A DNA stretch of 64,000 nucleotides from Lithodes maja (GCA_037953745.1 JBAKBP010001389.1:1-64000); one strand, 5' to 3'; counted from the stretch's first letter, positions 42,158-52,030 are shown. Numbers and translations are program-made. Notes: a model not told the origin generated them from the sequence alone.

Positions 42158-42646
42158 TTAACCCTTCCTACCCGGGCTGTCTTACCCAATGACGGTCGCC
42201 CCTACCCGGGCGAAATGGCTGAAAAACGTCTAGGCCTAGCCTACCGTATTTATGTTTATTTTCACTGCTAGAACTTTCCCACTCATCTAAAATCGTAGTG
42301 CGGTTTTCAATCTGTATTTTGGCGTTGAGTAGAGCTCTGTAAGTCAACTGGTTCAGTTGTGATGACGATTTCAGTGGAGCCAATATTACAGAGATGTTGC
42401 CAATATGGGGGCTTTTCAGACACTAATTTCGTCTGACGTCAGAACAATAACATTGAAGAGTCTTCTCCTTCTTGTTTTCGGAGGTGCGGTGACGCAACGC
42501 TTGGGTTTGTTGACATACGTCGTACGCACGGCGTTCAGACCAAGCTTAATTAGGCTATTAAGCTGCTGCCTTAGGTAAGGCATACCGGGTAGCGGCCCTT
42601 CTTTCGAGCTGTCCTTACCTAAGGCAGACCGGGTAGGAAGGGTTAA
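42158..42646 (+). mobile_element. piggyBac-like MITE PB-1, copy 2
   Basis: 481 bp between TTAA at 42158-42161 and 42643-42646. CR1-1A at the same point reads ACATACTTAAAGATAC, a single TTAA, so the target duplication is directly visible. Same orientation as copy 1 and very similar in sequence. Confidence 0.95.
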
Positions 42647-43216
42647 AGATACAGTACTCAACACGGCTTTCGTAAAAAAACGTTCCTGTTTAACAAACCT
42701 CTTAGACTTCTTCCACGATATCCTCAACCTCTACGATGAGAGTAAAGCTGTAGATATTATATACCTTGATTTTCAAAAGGCCTTTGACAAAGTTCCCCAC
42801 AAACGTTTACTGCTAAAACTAAAAGCGCATGGAATACAAGACGGGTGTGTTGAAATGGATAGAAAATTGGCTCAGCGACAGAAAGCAAAGAGTAGTCATA
42901 AACGGTAAGGCATCTAAATGGACCAATGTAAGTAGCGGGGTACCCCAGGGATCGGTACTAGGACCAATTCTCTTTCTAATTTACATCAACGACATAGATG
43001 AGGGTCTCACCTGTACAATCTCAAAATTTGCTGACGATACAAAAATTGCAAATAGCGTACTCTCAAAAGAACAAGTTGACGATATGCAACACAATCTAGA
43101 TAAATTGTCATGTTGGGCCCAAATTTGGCAAATGAGTTTCAATGCGGATAAATGTAAAGTACTACATATCGGATACCTAAATGAGAAAGCAAACTATTCG
43201 ATGAATGGCACTCCGC

Positions 43217-43705
43217 TTAACCCTTCCTACCCGGTCTGCCTTAGGTAAGGACAGCTCGAAAGAAGGGCCGCTACCCGGTATGGCTTACCTAAGGCAGCAG
43301 CTTAATAGCCTAATTAAGCTTGGTCTGAACGCCGTGCGTACGACGTATGTCAACAAACCCAAGCGTTGCGTCACCGCACCTCCGAAAACAAGAAGGAGAA
43401 GACTCTTCAATGTTATTGTTCTGACGTCAGACGAAATTAGTGTCTGAAAAGCCCCCATATTGGCAACATCTCTGCAATATTGGCTCCACTGAAATCGTCA
43501 TCACAACTGAACCAGTTGACTTACAGAGCTCTACTCAACGCCAAAATACAGATTGAAAACCGCACTACGATTATAGATGAGTGGGAAAGTTCTAGCAGTG
43601 AAAATAAACATAAATACGGTAGCCTAGGCCTAGACGTTTTTCAGCCATTTCGCCCGGGTAGGAGCGACCGTCATTGGGTAAGACAGCCCGGGTAGGAAGG
43701 GTTAA
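43217..43705 (-). mobile_element. piggyBac-like MITE PB-1, copy 3 (opposite orientation)
   Basis: 481 bp between TTAA at 43217-43220 and 43702-43705. The empty site in CR1-1A reads CTCAGCTTAAGAATG. A 14-bp subterminal inverted repeat, CTGCCTTAGGTAAG (43236-43249) and CTTACCTAAGGCAG (43284-43297), is perfect here; piggyBac elements are known to need internal as well as terminal repeats. Confidence 0.95.
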
Positions 43706-44556
43706 GAATGTAAACAAAGAAACCGATCTGGGAGTAACAATATCGAGTAACCTAAAACCGAGTCAACAATGTTCAGAAGTTGTTAAGAAGGCAAACAAAA
43801 TAATTGGCTTTATAGGCAGGTCATTTGAGCATAAATCCAAAGAAGTTATCCTAACCCTTTACAATTCCTTAGTCCGCCCTCTTCTGGAATACTGCGTTCA
43901 ATCCTGGTGCCCTTATTACCAAAAAGATATAAACAAGCTAGAACGAGTTCAACGTAGAGTTACCATAATGATACCTAGCCTAAAGAACAAACCATACGAA
44001 GAGCATCTTAGAGAATTAAATCTATTTCCTTTAACCCAGCGCAGATTAAGAGGTGACTTAATTCAAGTGTTCAAAATCATAAAAGGCATCGACAATATGA
44101 ACTGTAGTAAGTACTTCACTATCGACCAATCTAATTACACGCGGGGAAACGGTTGCAAAATTATTGGTAAATCTTTTAACTCACACGAATCTAAGAATTT
44201 CTTCTTCAATCGAGTTGTCAACTTGTGGAATGGGCTTCCCCGAGACGTTATAGACTGCAGCACCGTTGATTCATTTAAACTCCGCTTAGACAAATATCTC
44301 GCATCAAACCCGCGACTGACTGCGTTTGTAAATTAATAACTTTATTTTATCCCCTCTCAGTTACTAACCCATCTGTCCCCTACTAACTTCCTAATCCTGC
44401 CACGGACATTAGTTCTAAGGCAGTAGTTCCGTTTCCAATGTTCCCTTACCCACTCTAAACCACTGTTTGGACACTTGATCCTCAGTGTTTTGGAGGACAG
44501 GCAGCCTAGAAGGGTCACTAGATCTGTTGTTGCTTGATTTCCTTTGTACTCCTTTG

Positions 44557-44822
44557 TACTCCAGCACACACACCCATTCCACACTCCCACTCTCTCACAT
44601 CTGTACCCTTCCATTTGGTCTCTGTCATTCCACATACATCTAGCCTGGCATTCACTAATACTTCCATGACCTCTCTCTCTTTTGTGCCATCATTCATGCC
44701 ACTCACTTCCATGTACAGTACAGTACAGTACAGAATGTCCGTAAGCTTGTCCATAGTCGGGCGGGGTTCGTCAACACAGGGTCCGTCCGCATCCGAGGCT
44801 GATTGTTCGTTTGTCGTTGCTA
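44557..44822 (-). pseudogene. RTE-1 R2, 5' end of ORF
   Basis: Encodes SGMNDGTKEREVMEVLVNAR and DVCGMTETKWKG, the endonuclease start, continuing the frame from beyond CR1-1C. A short ACAGT repeat near 44715-44732 replaces the ATWNV codons seen in R1. Ends near the N-terminal basic region. Confidence 0.8.
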
Positions 44823-44936
44823 CGCATAATCATCTTCATGAAATGCATAATTCTTTGTCTTAGGCTAAGTTCTTCCATTGACTTGGCATGACTGTACTTG
44901 ACCTTTCTTAATATGCACCTGTCAGTACACTCTTTT

Positions 44937-45185
44937 CAAATAAACTCTCTTGTTCATGTCTGTCTTTTCTTGGTCTTGATCTGTTACTAATGGCTAAAGT
45001 TTATTTTGCAGCTTGGATATCCGCCTCCAATTTGGTACTCTAGCTCTACGTTGGATAACGTAGAGGCTTCTACTAAATTGGGAGGTTTGACGCCTCCCAA
45101 AGAACCAAATAAGGAAAACCTTCTATTTGGTAGTAGCCTCGTAGTATCCAACATCATAGTATCCCGCCCTCGCGCCGTACCCCTG
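44937..45185 (+). mobile_element. Structured foldback repeat TJ-1, copy X
   Basis: An outer inverted repeat, 45050-45078 with 45125-45152, pairs at about 23 of 28 positions. It encloses a perfect 8-bp hairpin TTGGGAGG-TTTGACG-CCTCCCAA (45078-45100). A second hairpin, CCAAATAAGG/CCTTCTATTTGG (45105-45130), overlaps the outer right arm, so the two pairings compete. The upstream flank AAACTCTCTTGTT is shared with copy Z. Non-coding. Confidence 0.75.
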
Positions 45186-45445
45186 CCCATCCAATCTAGT
45201 CTATTTAACGTGATACCATGATGGTCTAATTAACCCGGTCGGGTTGCACGGGAAGCTCATGAAGAAGTCGTAAGGAGCCTAGATCGCAGACGGTAAAATT
45301 CTTCAACTTTCTCTTCTCTTTCTCACCCATATTTTCGTTTTTTCTTTAAACTAGTGGCCTCAAAAGTGTGTACAACGTACCTAGTAGAGAATGTAGGTGT
45401 TACTCTAGAAGTTCTCGATTAATCGCGCTAGTGGTTTCGATAATT

Positions 45446-45527
45446 GGCCGCTCCCAGAGCGGAGCGCAATGGATAAATGCACTGAATTTCGGTGTGAGCA
45501 TCCTAGGTTCGAATTCCTGGACTGCCA
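45446..45527 (+). mobile_element. tRNA-Arg(TCG)-like SINE head
   Basis: AGCGCAATGGATAAATGCAC matches the tRNA box A region, ATTTCGGT carries a TCG anticodon and CCTAGGTTCGAATTCCTGG supplies box B. The acceptor stem (GGCCGCT with GACTGCC) has two mismatches and the D arm looks expanded, so it is a pseudogene or SINE head. It lies between the two TJ-1 copies X and Y. Confidence 0.5.
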
Positions 45528-45602
45528 CATGTATTTGTTGATTTCATTAAATGAGTTTAGGAGTAAAGTCGGTTGGTGGAGGGAACATAATAGTATATAG
45601 CT

Positions 45603-45695
45603 CTACGTTGGATACTACGAGGCTACTACCAAATAGAAGGTTTTCCTTATTTGGTTCTTTGGGAGACGTCAAACCTCCCAATTTACACGATCATG
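45603..45695 (-). mobile_element. Structured foldback repeat TJ-1, copy Y (partial)
   Basis: Reverse-complement copy of X lacking the left outer arm. It keeps the CTCCCAA hairpin (TTTGGGAGACGTCAAACCTC + CCAA) and the CCAAATAGAAGG/CCTTATTTGG hairpin. X and Y form an inverted pair about 450 bp apart. Confidence 0.75.
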
Positions 45696-46159
45696 GTTAA
45701 TATCCATTTTTGAATATTGGCTATCAATCTAATCATGTACTTAGACTCAACTGCATTATGGACAGCCTAATGTTTTAGTGAGAGGAAAGAGCAATGAATG
45801 GGGCCAAGATCACTAGGACCGGCCTCGCTAGACATTAGCTCCTGAACCTATAGAAATTAAGGAACAACCCGTTCTTAACATTAATCCTCCATTACAAACC
45901 TCAATGCACTTGAATAAGTTAATGAGAGCATATGAGAATATATTATATTATATATTAGAATAATTACCAGTATCATGACCAAGGATTGAGTTTCTTTGCT
46001 TGAGGTGCTTGTGTGTGGTTTTAGTATGGATATGCATGATTGTTTTAGTACCTTTTACATAAATGATCAGAAAATAAAGGAAAACACATCAACATTTAGT
46101 TTTGTAGTAAGATATATAATTTACCAGAAGTGCATTTTATAATGACTATAATAATATAT
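45696..46159. other. Presumed intron sequence
   Basis: AT-rich non-coding sequence directly upstream of the MLLE exon. No further exon was recognised in it. Confidence 0.45.
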
Positions 46160-47131
46160 ATTTTTTTACAGGATGAAAGAAACCAGAGAGGCGAATACCG
46201 GCAGGATGAAAAGCAAGATAAATCAGCTTCAAACCCACACAGCAGAGGAGAGAGGGAGAGCATAGAGGGAAAGAACGGAGCACAATTTGGTTACTCAGGC
46301 GCAGAGGGAAGGAAACTCGGAGAACCCTCAGGACCCAGTGTGGTGAAGGTAGTTGCTGAAGAAAGGGGAAAGGTTGGCCAAGTTTTAGATCTTACAAGTG
46401 ATGAGAGGTACTTGGTAGACGGCAGAAACTTTGACGTTGAAAGTAGGTACCTTAGAATCAGGCAACAAGAACTAGATCCACCATTTAATATAGGAAGTGG
46501 TCAATGTTCATCTCCAAATATAGAAGGAGATTGTAGGTATTTAGGACTAGATATAGATGGGGAGAGCAATTATATGGATATAAGTAAGGTGAAAGTAAGC
46601 AATGAAGAGCATCAACTGGTGTGGAAAGGAACAAAAGGGAGGGAACAATATCATCAAGACCTTAGCTATAGGGAAATAGGAGGAAGTGAAGACCTAAACT
46701 CTGGTCATATTAGAAAAGAAAAGGCAGTTGGGACAAAATTTCAGAGTCAAAGCTTGCAAGAGGAAAAAGGAATTGGAGTGTCAAAAAGGGGGAAAAAACA
46801 AGACGGGATGGAAACAGGAAACCCTACTGTAAGCCAAAAGGAGAGAAAGGCAAGAGCGAAGGAAGTGGAGACACAGGCAAGAGTAAAGGAAACACAACAC
46901 CCTACCTTATGTCGAGAGAAGGAGGAGATTGGTGAAGCTCTGTACTACACACTTTCTGCCTGGCACCCCAGCTTGGCACCAAGGCTAACTGGGATGCTAC
47001 TGCAGATGGACCTTGAACAATTGAAGACCCTGGTGACAGATACGGATCTGTTACGAGCCAAGACTGACCAGGCCCTCGCGGCTCTAGCAGCTCATCAACA
47101 ACGGGAGGATTCAGGGTCTGACTTATGGTGA
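46160..47131 (+). CDS. Terminal exon of a host gene with a C-terminal MLLE (PABC) domain
   Basis: A T-rich tract and ACAG acceptor (AG at 46170-46171) precede an exon from 46172, probably phase 0, to TGA at 47129-47131: 319 residues. Most of it is a charged, low-complexity linker with repeated RYL motifs (DERYLVDGR, ESRYLRIRQ, CRYLGLDID). The last 65 residues contain LYYTLSAWHPSLAPRLTGML followed by LQMD and ...RAKTDQALAALAAHQQ. This is the MLLE/PABC fold found at the C terminus of cytoplasmic poly(A)-binding protein and in UBR5, which binds PAM2 peptides. The upstream exons lie outside the window. The linker is unlike the usual Pro/Gln-rich PABP linker, so a divergent PABP-like or other MLLE protein is possible. 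Confidence 0.7.
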   Translation: MFLQDERNQRGEYRQDEKQDKSASNPHSRGERESIEGKNGAQFGYSGAEGRKLGEPSGPSVVKVVAEERGKVGQVLDLTSDERYLVDGRNFDVESRYLRIRQQELDPPFNIGSGQCSSPNIEGDCRYLGLDIDGESNYMDISKVKVSNEEHQLVWKGTKGREQYHQDLSYREIGGSEDLNSGHIRKEKAVGTKFQSQSLQEEKGIGVSKRGKKQDGMETGNPTVSQKERKARAKEVETQARVKETQHPTLCREKEEIGEALYYTLSAWHPSLAPRLTGMLLQMDLEQLKTLVTDTDLLRAKTDQALAALAAHQQREDSGSDLW

Positions 47132-47179
47132 TTCAGATGGCCAATTTCTTTACAGCAGAACCTCACATTTGACAACTTT

Positions 47180-47545
47180 TGAGACGGCCATTATTCTTTT
47201 GACGGTATCAGTATCAATTGAAATTCTCTTCCATGTGTTGTACAGGGATGCCTTGGTCACCTGATAGCTACTCTCCATGCTGCACACTCCTTCAGCGTCC
47301 CTGTCAAATTTCCTGAGATCAACCCTTAGGTCCTCGTCCTATGTCTTCCTCAGTCTTCCGATTGTCATGCTTCTGACCCCTGCCATACTTTTAATGTACT
47401 TCACCAGATCCATCTTTAGAACCTTGTCCTATTTCTTCCTCAGTCTTCCGATTGACATGCTCCTGACCCCTTCCATACTTTTAATTAACTTCACCTAGCT
47501 ATCCTTATCCATTTTCTCCACATGGCCAAATCACGATCATCTATA
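47180..47545 (-). pseudogene. LINE C-terminal remnant with internal duplication
   Basis: The minus strand encodes broken WFGHVEKMDKD-like, GVRSMTIGRLRK and WDEDLRVDLRKFDRDAEG-like pieces, the tail of an RTE-like protein. A segment of about 105 bp (TTCCTCAGTCTTCCGATTG at 47345 and 47442) is duplicated in tandem. Heavily decayed. Confidence 0.55.
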
Positions 47546-48074
47546 ATGTTTGTAAAATCTAGTTTGGCAATCAGAATGTCAAGTTTGACCATTTGTTCCT
47601 GAGCAAGAAGGAGTAAGGCAACAGGCAGATGGTCCACCAGGCTGATGTTACCTCCCACACCGCTCCCTTTGTAAAGACATTTTTGTAATCGTAGCCCTGT
47701 CTTTGGTTAAGAGATCTCAACAATGGCCTGTACAGCATTCAGGTGACTGGTAGTAATGGTGGTGGGACGAGAGATCGGCGGGAATCACTAATTCTCACAG
47801 CAACCGGAAGAAGAGAGGGAGAGTGAGACGATGGGATGAGGAAAAAATTGTGAATTTAACGTGCGACTTAATTAATTTGTTGCCCTTAATCCTTTCAATC
47901 AAATGATGCCAAATTTATATTATTTTAGCTTGTAACAGACTGATGTATAAGAATCAATTGGGTTAAATACCATCTCAACAAATCATTTTAACCCCAGAGA
48001 TTACTGCGAAATGCATAAAAAACATATGTTGAGTAACTGAAAAACAATTAATAATCGCATCATCTGATTGAACG
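47546..48074. other. No gene seen
   Basis: Non-coding. 47886-47995 (CCCTTAATCCTTTCAATC ... TCATTTTAACCCC) vaguely resembles TTAA-ended MITEs but the ends do not pair convincingly. Confidence 0.45.
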
Positions 48075-48588
48075 GTTGTTGTTGTTGTTGTTTGTTGTTG
48101 CTGTTCCCCAGGCTGCCTGGCCGAACAGCCCCAAGGCCCCGAGCAAGGCCAAGGTCATAACCGAGCGCCCCCACAGAACCCTCCCTGCCTACCACAATAA
48201 AGCTTGGGTGACCGAAGCCACTCCATGGCGGGGAGCTGAGGAGGGTGCAGAAACGCCCGGGAAACCAAAGCCCCAATCAGGGCCCTGTGCCCCTCAGCAA
48301 TTATGAAGAGAAAGTTGAGGGGCAAAGGAAAAATGTGACGCTTTGGCGGCAGATTGGTAGGCCAATCCACGGAAGAGACGCCGTCACTTGAGATCTAGAA
48401 AATATATAAGTAAAAGGAACAGTCAGAGTAAGCTATGGGTATGGCAGAGATCGCTCAGTTCTCACTCTGATAGACCAGCCCATCATCACATGACTAGAAC
48501 CCAATCCTCTCAGTATCAGCTAGGAAGGGCCCTAGAAAGCCGCCTTTGGCAGGGGGATAGCTCCCCTATTTCAACCCCTTTCGGGGTT
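48075..48588 (-). mobile_element. (CAA)n-tailed element SN-1, copy 2
   Basis: About 514 bp, matching 38484-39011 over its length, with the (CAA)n tail at its left side (minus-strand 3' end). Its 5' end, with the AACCCCGAAAGGGGTT hairpin, abuts the tail of Jk-1 at 48589, so it seems to have inserted into or next to the Jk-1 (CAA)n tail. Confidence 0.75.
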
Positions 48589-48599
48589 GTTGTCGTCGT

Positions 48600-49043
48600 T
48601 CCCTAGGCTGCCTAGCAGAACAGCCCCGAGTCCCTAAGGAAGGCCATGGCCACGATCAGGCTTTCCCACAGGGCTCTTAAGGAGTGTAGATTAAGTTGTT
48701 GGCGTAAGTGATTGTGTGGAATGCAGTCTTCTATGATGTGTTTAATAGTATGGGGGGCTGTGTTGCATCCTGGGCAGGTATCGACGACGGAGTTATCCAG
48801 CCTTCTGATAGCTCAGAAGAGCTGGGTGATGCCCACATCTCAGCCTGGCCATCTAGACTCTGTCCTTGCGAGGAAGGGAGGATTCAGAAGGATGGATTTT
48901 GGGAGGTCGTGCCTACAGCTGCGTGTTGGCTTTGAGTGATTGGATGGAACGGCAAGAGATGAGTATGGATATACTTCTGGAAGCTGGTTTGGGGTGTGCC
49001 GGGATTGAGAGATGACTATTTGTGTGTGGTATTGTGTGCTGGG
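48600..49043 (-). pseudogene. Jk-1 C-terminal CCHC-like region
   Basis: The decayed frame encodes LARTESRWPG, IRRLDNSVVD and CPGCNTAPHTIKHIIEDC, then HNHLRQQLNLHSLRALWESL. This is the Cys/His motif and tail typical of the C terminus of Jockey/I-group ORF2 proteins. Several frameshifts. The matching part of H2 at 62433-62740 supports the reading. Confidence 0.65.
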
Positions 49044-49616
49044 TATACATACATACATACATAAAATTTTAAGACTGAGTGTTCCACACATACGTGCAGT
49101 TTCAGTCTCTTGTCCTAATGGTGGCGTTCCAGGCAACCCTGTTAAGGGCTGCTTCACTTGTCAAGCTCTTGGATTTGAGATCGGCACGTATAGTCCGATC
49201 CCAGGTCTTCCTCGGTCCACCCCTTGGTGCAGCTCCCTCCACAATCACAGACCTGCATTTTTTCACCCAATTTTGTTCATCAATTCTCTCCACATGTCCA
49301 TACCATCCCAGTCTACTTGTATGCATCACCTCGCTAATACTCTTTATACCTAAACGTCTCCTCAGCTCAACATTTGTTATTCTATCCTGTAGCCTGTCCC
49401 CACACATCCATCTCACCATTCTCATCTCATTACGTTCCATTCTGTTGACATCCTCTACTTTAACGGCCCATGTTTCTGAGGCATACGTCATTGCACTTCT
49501 AACACATGAGGCATGCACCTTTCCCTTCAGGGGGAGAGGCATTCTTTTCATGGTCAGGATTGGCAGCAGTTCTCTGAACTTCCCCCAGCCACACCTAATT
49601 CTAGCAACAGTGGCAG
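49044..49616 (-). mobile_element. RTE-2 LINE 3' fragment Q2
   Basis: The minus-strand ORF (49102-49551) encodes ASETWAVKVEDVNRMERNEM, WMCGDRLQDR, LGWYGHVERIDEQNWVKK and GGPRKTWDR up to the stop. The 3' end is ACACTCAGTCTTAAAATTTT followed by (TATG)n. It is 5'-truncated and sits inside Jk-1. This is the uninterrupted equivalent of Q1. Confidence 0.85.
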
Positions 49617-49826
49617 TGTTGTTTTGATATTCCTAGGTGTCTGTGGGTGTGCTGCCATGTAGTGTAGTGGATGGTGTTGGTTTGTGGAGGCTGCAGCCAG
49701 GAAGTGAGTGCCTCTCATGTCTAGGTGATCTTTGACTTGGAGGACTTTAGTTTCTAGATGTATGTGATCTGTAGGTGTTGTAGCTGTGCAGCTTGTGATG
49801 ATTTTTCTAGCTTTGTTTTGAATAGT

Positions 49827-50030
49827 CTACAAGGTCTTGTGATGTTTTTCAGCTTGGTTAGAAGCCCAGGCAGGGCTTGCATATTCCATCACTGATCTTA
49901 TGTATTGTTCGTATACTGTGGTGGTAGTTTCTTTGTTGTGTCCAAATTTTGTGTGAGCATGTGGCCTAAGGGCGTTATGTCTGGATGTCAATTTATTTTT
50001 TAAGTTTGTGGTATGTTGTTTGAATGTCAT
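49827..50030 (-). pseudogene. Jk-1 post-reverse-transcriptase segment
   Basis: Encodes MTFKQHTTNLKNKLTSRHNA and ...YEQYIRSVMEYASPAWAS, the conserved (Y..) SV.EYA.PAW region that follows the palm in Jockey/I-type reverse transcriptases. Joined to 52031 if Jk-2 is removed. Confidence 0.7.
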
Positions 50031-50042
50031 TAGAGTATCATG

Positions 50043-52030
50043 TTTTTTTTTTTTTTTCCCCTATGTGATTGAGGGAGGCAAAAGGCATAACTGCCTATAG
50101 CGAATGCCTCCCCCATAGTTGAAAGAGTGACAGGGCCAAAATCAAGGGACGTTCGAGCCAAAATGCCTGGACACACAGAGTTTGAAGCAATTTAAGTCAT
50201 AGGAAGAGGGAAAGACTGATTCTGGGAGAGAGTTCCAGAGCTCAGCTGTTGAGTAGAAGAAAGTTTGAGAGTAACGTTTCACTCTTGGGTTGGAGAGTTG
50301 CACAGAGTAGGGGTGGGATTGAGTTGCAAGACGGGTACCACGTGCCCTACGTAAAGGAGGTGGTATGCACTGGGATAGCTCTGAGGAACACTGATTATTA
50401 TAGTAGTGATAGAATAGCGAGAGAGATGCAACATTGCGGCGGAGAGAGAGAGATTGCAGAGAGTTAGTGAGGGGACGGGAGTTAATGATACGAAAGGCCT
50501 TCCTTTCAACTTTGTCTAGGAGAGCGGTGTGAGAGGAACCTCCCCACACATGTGAACAATACTCAATACAAGGATGCACTATGCCCCTGTACAGAGCAAG
50601 AAGCTGTGCAGGGGAAAAGAACCCCCTAAGGCGGTTGAGCACACCCAGCTTCTGGGAGGCTGCCTTAGCAAGACTGGTAATATGGTCCTTCCAAATGAGA
50701 GCAGAAGATAAAGAGACACCAAGAATATTGAGAGAAGATGAAGGGTTGATTTTTGTATTGTTGAAGAATAAGGGATAGTCCACTGGGAGATCCTGACGGG
50801 TAGATAGATGGAGAAATTGGGTTTTGGAAGCATTAAAGTTAACAAGGTTTTCTCTGCCCCAATTGGAAATAGTATTTAGATCAGAATTTAAGAATTCTAT
50901 GGCTTCATTACATTTGTCCTTGAGGGATTGCTGGCTGGGGCGTTCTGAAAAACTAATGGAGTAGTGTAAGGTTGAGTCGTCTGCGTATGAATGGATGGGA
51001 ATTAAGGTACAGTTAAGGAGATAATTTATAAAAATTGGAAAGAGAATAGGCGATAGGACAGAGCCCTGAGGAACACCGGAGTTTATAAGGTGAGGAAGTG
51101 AACAATGGCCGTCCACAACCACGGCTATGGAACGGCCGGAAAGGAAATTAGAGACAAAGGTACAGATGGAGGGATAGAAACCGAAGGAGGGTAGTTTAGA
51201 AATTAAAGATTTATGCCAGACTCTATCGAAGGCTTTCGATATGTCTAGTGCAATAGAAAAAGTCTTACCGAAGTCCCGAAAGTTGGATGACCAAGAGTTA
51301 GTAAGATATGAAAGAAGATCACCCGTAGAGCGACCCTTAAGGAAGCCATACTGGCGATCTGAGAGCAGATTATGAGAAGAGAAATGCTTAAGAAATTTGG
51401 AAGCAAGAATAGTTTCAGAAACTTTAGAAAGACAAGAGATGAGAGCAATTGGACGATAGTTGGAGGGTTGAGAGCGGTCACCCTTCTTGGGACAGGTTGA
51501 ATGTGAGCAAACTTCCAGCATGAAGGGAAGACGTTAGAGGATAGACAGAGACGAAAGAGTTTGCCTAGGCAGGGAGTCAGCACGGAAGCACAGTTTTTAA
51601 GAACAACAGGAGGAACACCGTCCGGACCGTACGCCTTATTAGTGTTAAGCCCAGAGAGGGTAGAAAGTACATCTTTAGAAGAGATTAGGATATTAGGCAT
51701 AAGTAAGAGAGAGGAGGGCGTAGAGGGAGGAATAGCACCGGAATCATCCAAGGTGGAGTTTCTAGCAAAAGTTTGAGCGAAGAGTTTAGCTTTGTCAGAG
51801 GAAGAAGTGATGGTTGTGCCATCAGAGTGGGAAAGGGGAGGGAAAGACGAGGAAGAGAAATTGTTGGAGAGGTTTTTGGCTAGATGCCAGAAAGCTTGGG
51901 AAGAGCTAGAGTTGGATAGTTCAGTGCATTTATTATTGATGAAAGAGTGTTTGGCAAGTCGAAGAACAGATTTGGCTTGATTCCGGGCAGAAACATAGGA
52001 AGAATGAGTCTTGAGTTTTAAGGCGTCGGT
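50043..52030 (-). mobile_element. Jk-2 LINE, 5'-truncated copy inside Jk-1
   Basis: Ends in a poly(A) seen as 15 T at 50043-50057 on the plus strand, preceded by a 3' UTR of about 85 bp. It starts in the linker before the reverse transcriptase near 52030, so the endonuclease is missing. Sequence on both sides belongs to Jk-1. No clean target duplication is visible; CATTCAAAC occurs near both junctions, but it is offset from the poly(A). Confidence 0.85.
50142..52024 (-). pseudogene. Jk-2 reverse transcriptase with one frameshift
   Basis: Covers the linker (SYVSARNQAKSVLRLAKHSF), AYGPDGVPPVVLKNCA, SNYRPIALISCLSKV, ALDISKAFDRVWH, SGVPQGSVLSPILF and YADD, then VKRYSQTFFYSTAELWNSLP near the end. 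The frame changes near 51480-51490 (CCCTTCTTGGG on the plus strand). Otherwise it is open to the TGA at 50142. 3' fragments of the same family occur at 4060 and 7207. Confidence 0.85.

Larger units (their letters stand above)
40381..44336 (+). pseudogene. CR1-1C ORF2 remnant
   Basis: Keeps GDFNLP and SDHRTI of the endonuclease, TPGPDTIS, NYRPISLTS, YLDFQKAFD, SGVPQGSVLGP, FADD and the C-terminal thumb. It is broken by an early stop near 40808, small indels near 42655 and 42845, and the three MITE insertions. The final codon context differs from the A copy (AAT-TAA instead of AAT-GAA-TAA). Confidence 0.9.
40378..44556 (+). mobile_element. CR1-1C, 5'-truncated LINE carrying three MITEs
   Basis: CR1-1 copy in four pieces: 40378-40884, 41373-42157, 42647-43216 and 43706-44556. 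It starts inside the ORF2 endonuclease (...LALLYRPP) and ends with the CR1 3' terminus CTTTGTACTCCTTTGTA. It is inserted into RTE-1 R2; R1 reads straight across as CACTCACTCCAGCACAC. Removing the three TTAA-flanked inserts restores collinearity with CR1-1A. Confidence 0.9.
36615..44831 (-). mobile_element. RTE-1 copy R2, interrupted by two nested insertions
   Basis: Second RTE-1 copy in three pieces: 36622-38285, 39300-40377 and 44557-44822. The (GATA)n tail is at 36621-36634. CATAATC occurs at 36615-36621 and 44825-44831 and is a candidate target duplication of the whole element. The first gap holds an RTE-2 fragment with an SN-1 insert. The second holds CR1-1C with three PB-1 MITEs. Intact R1 provides the uninterrupted sequence at both points. 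Confidence 0.85.

Noticed and set aside
45446..45527. Functional tRNA-Arg gene
   Set aside because: Acceptor mismatches and an irregular D arm.
50043..52030. CATTCAAAC as the Jk-2 target duplication
   Set aside because: The right-hand match abuts the 5' end, but the left-hand match is separated from the poly(A) by about 16 bp, so it is not a proper duplication.
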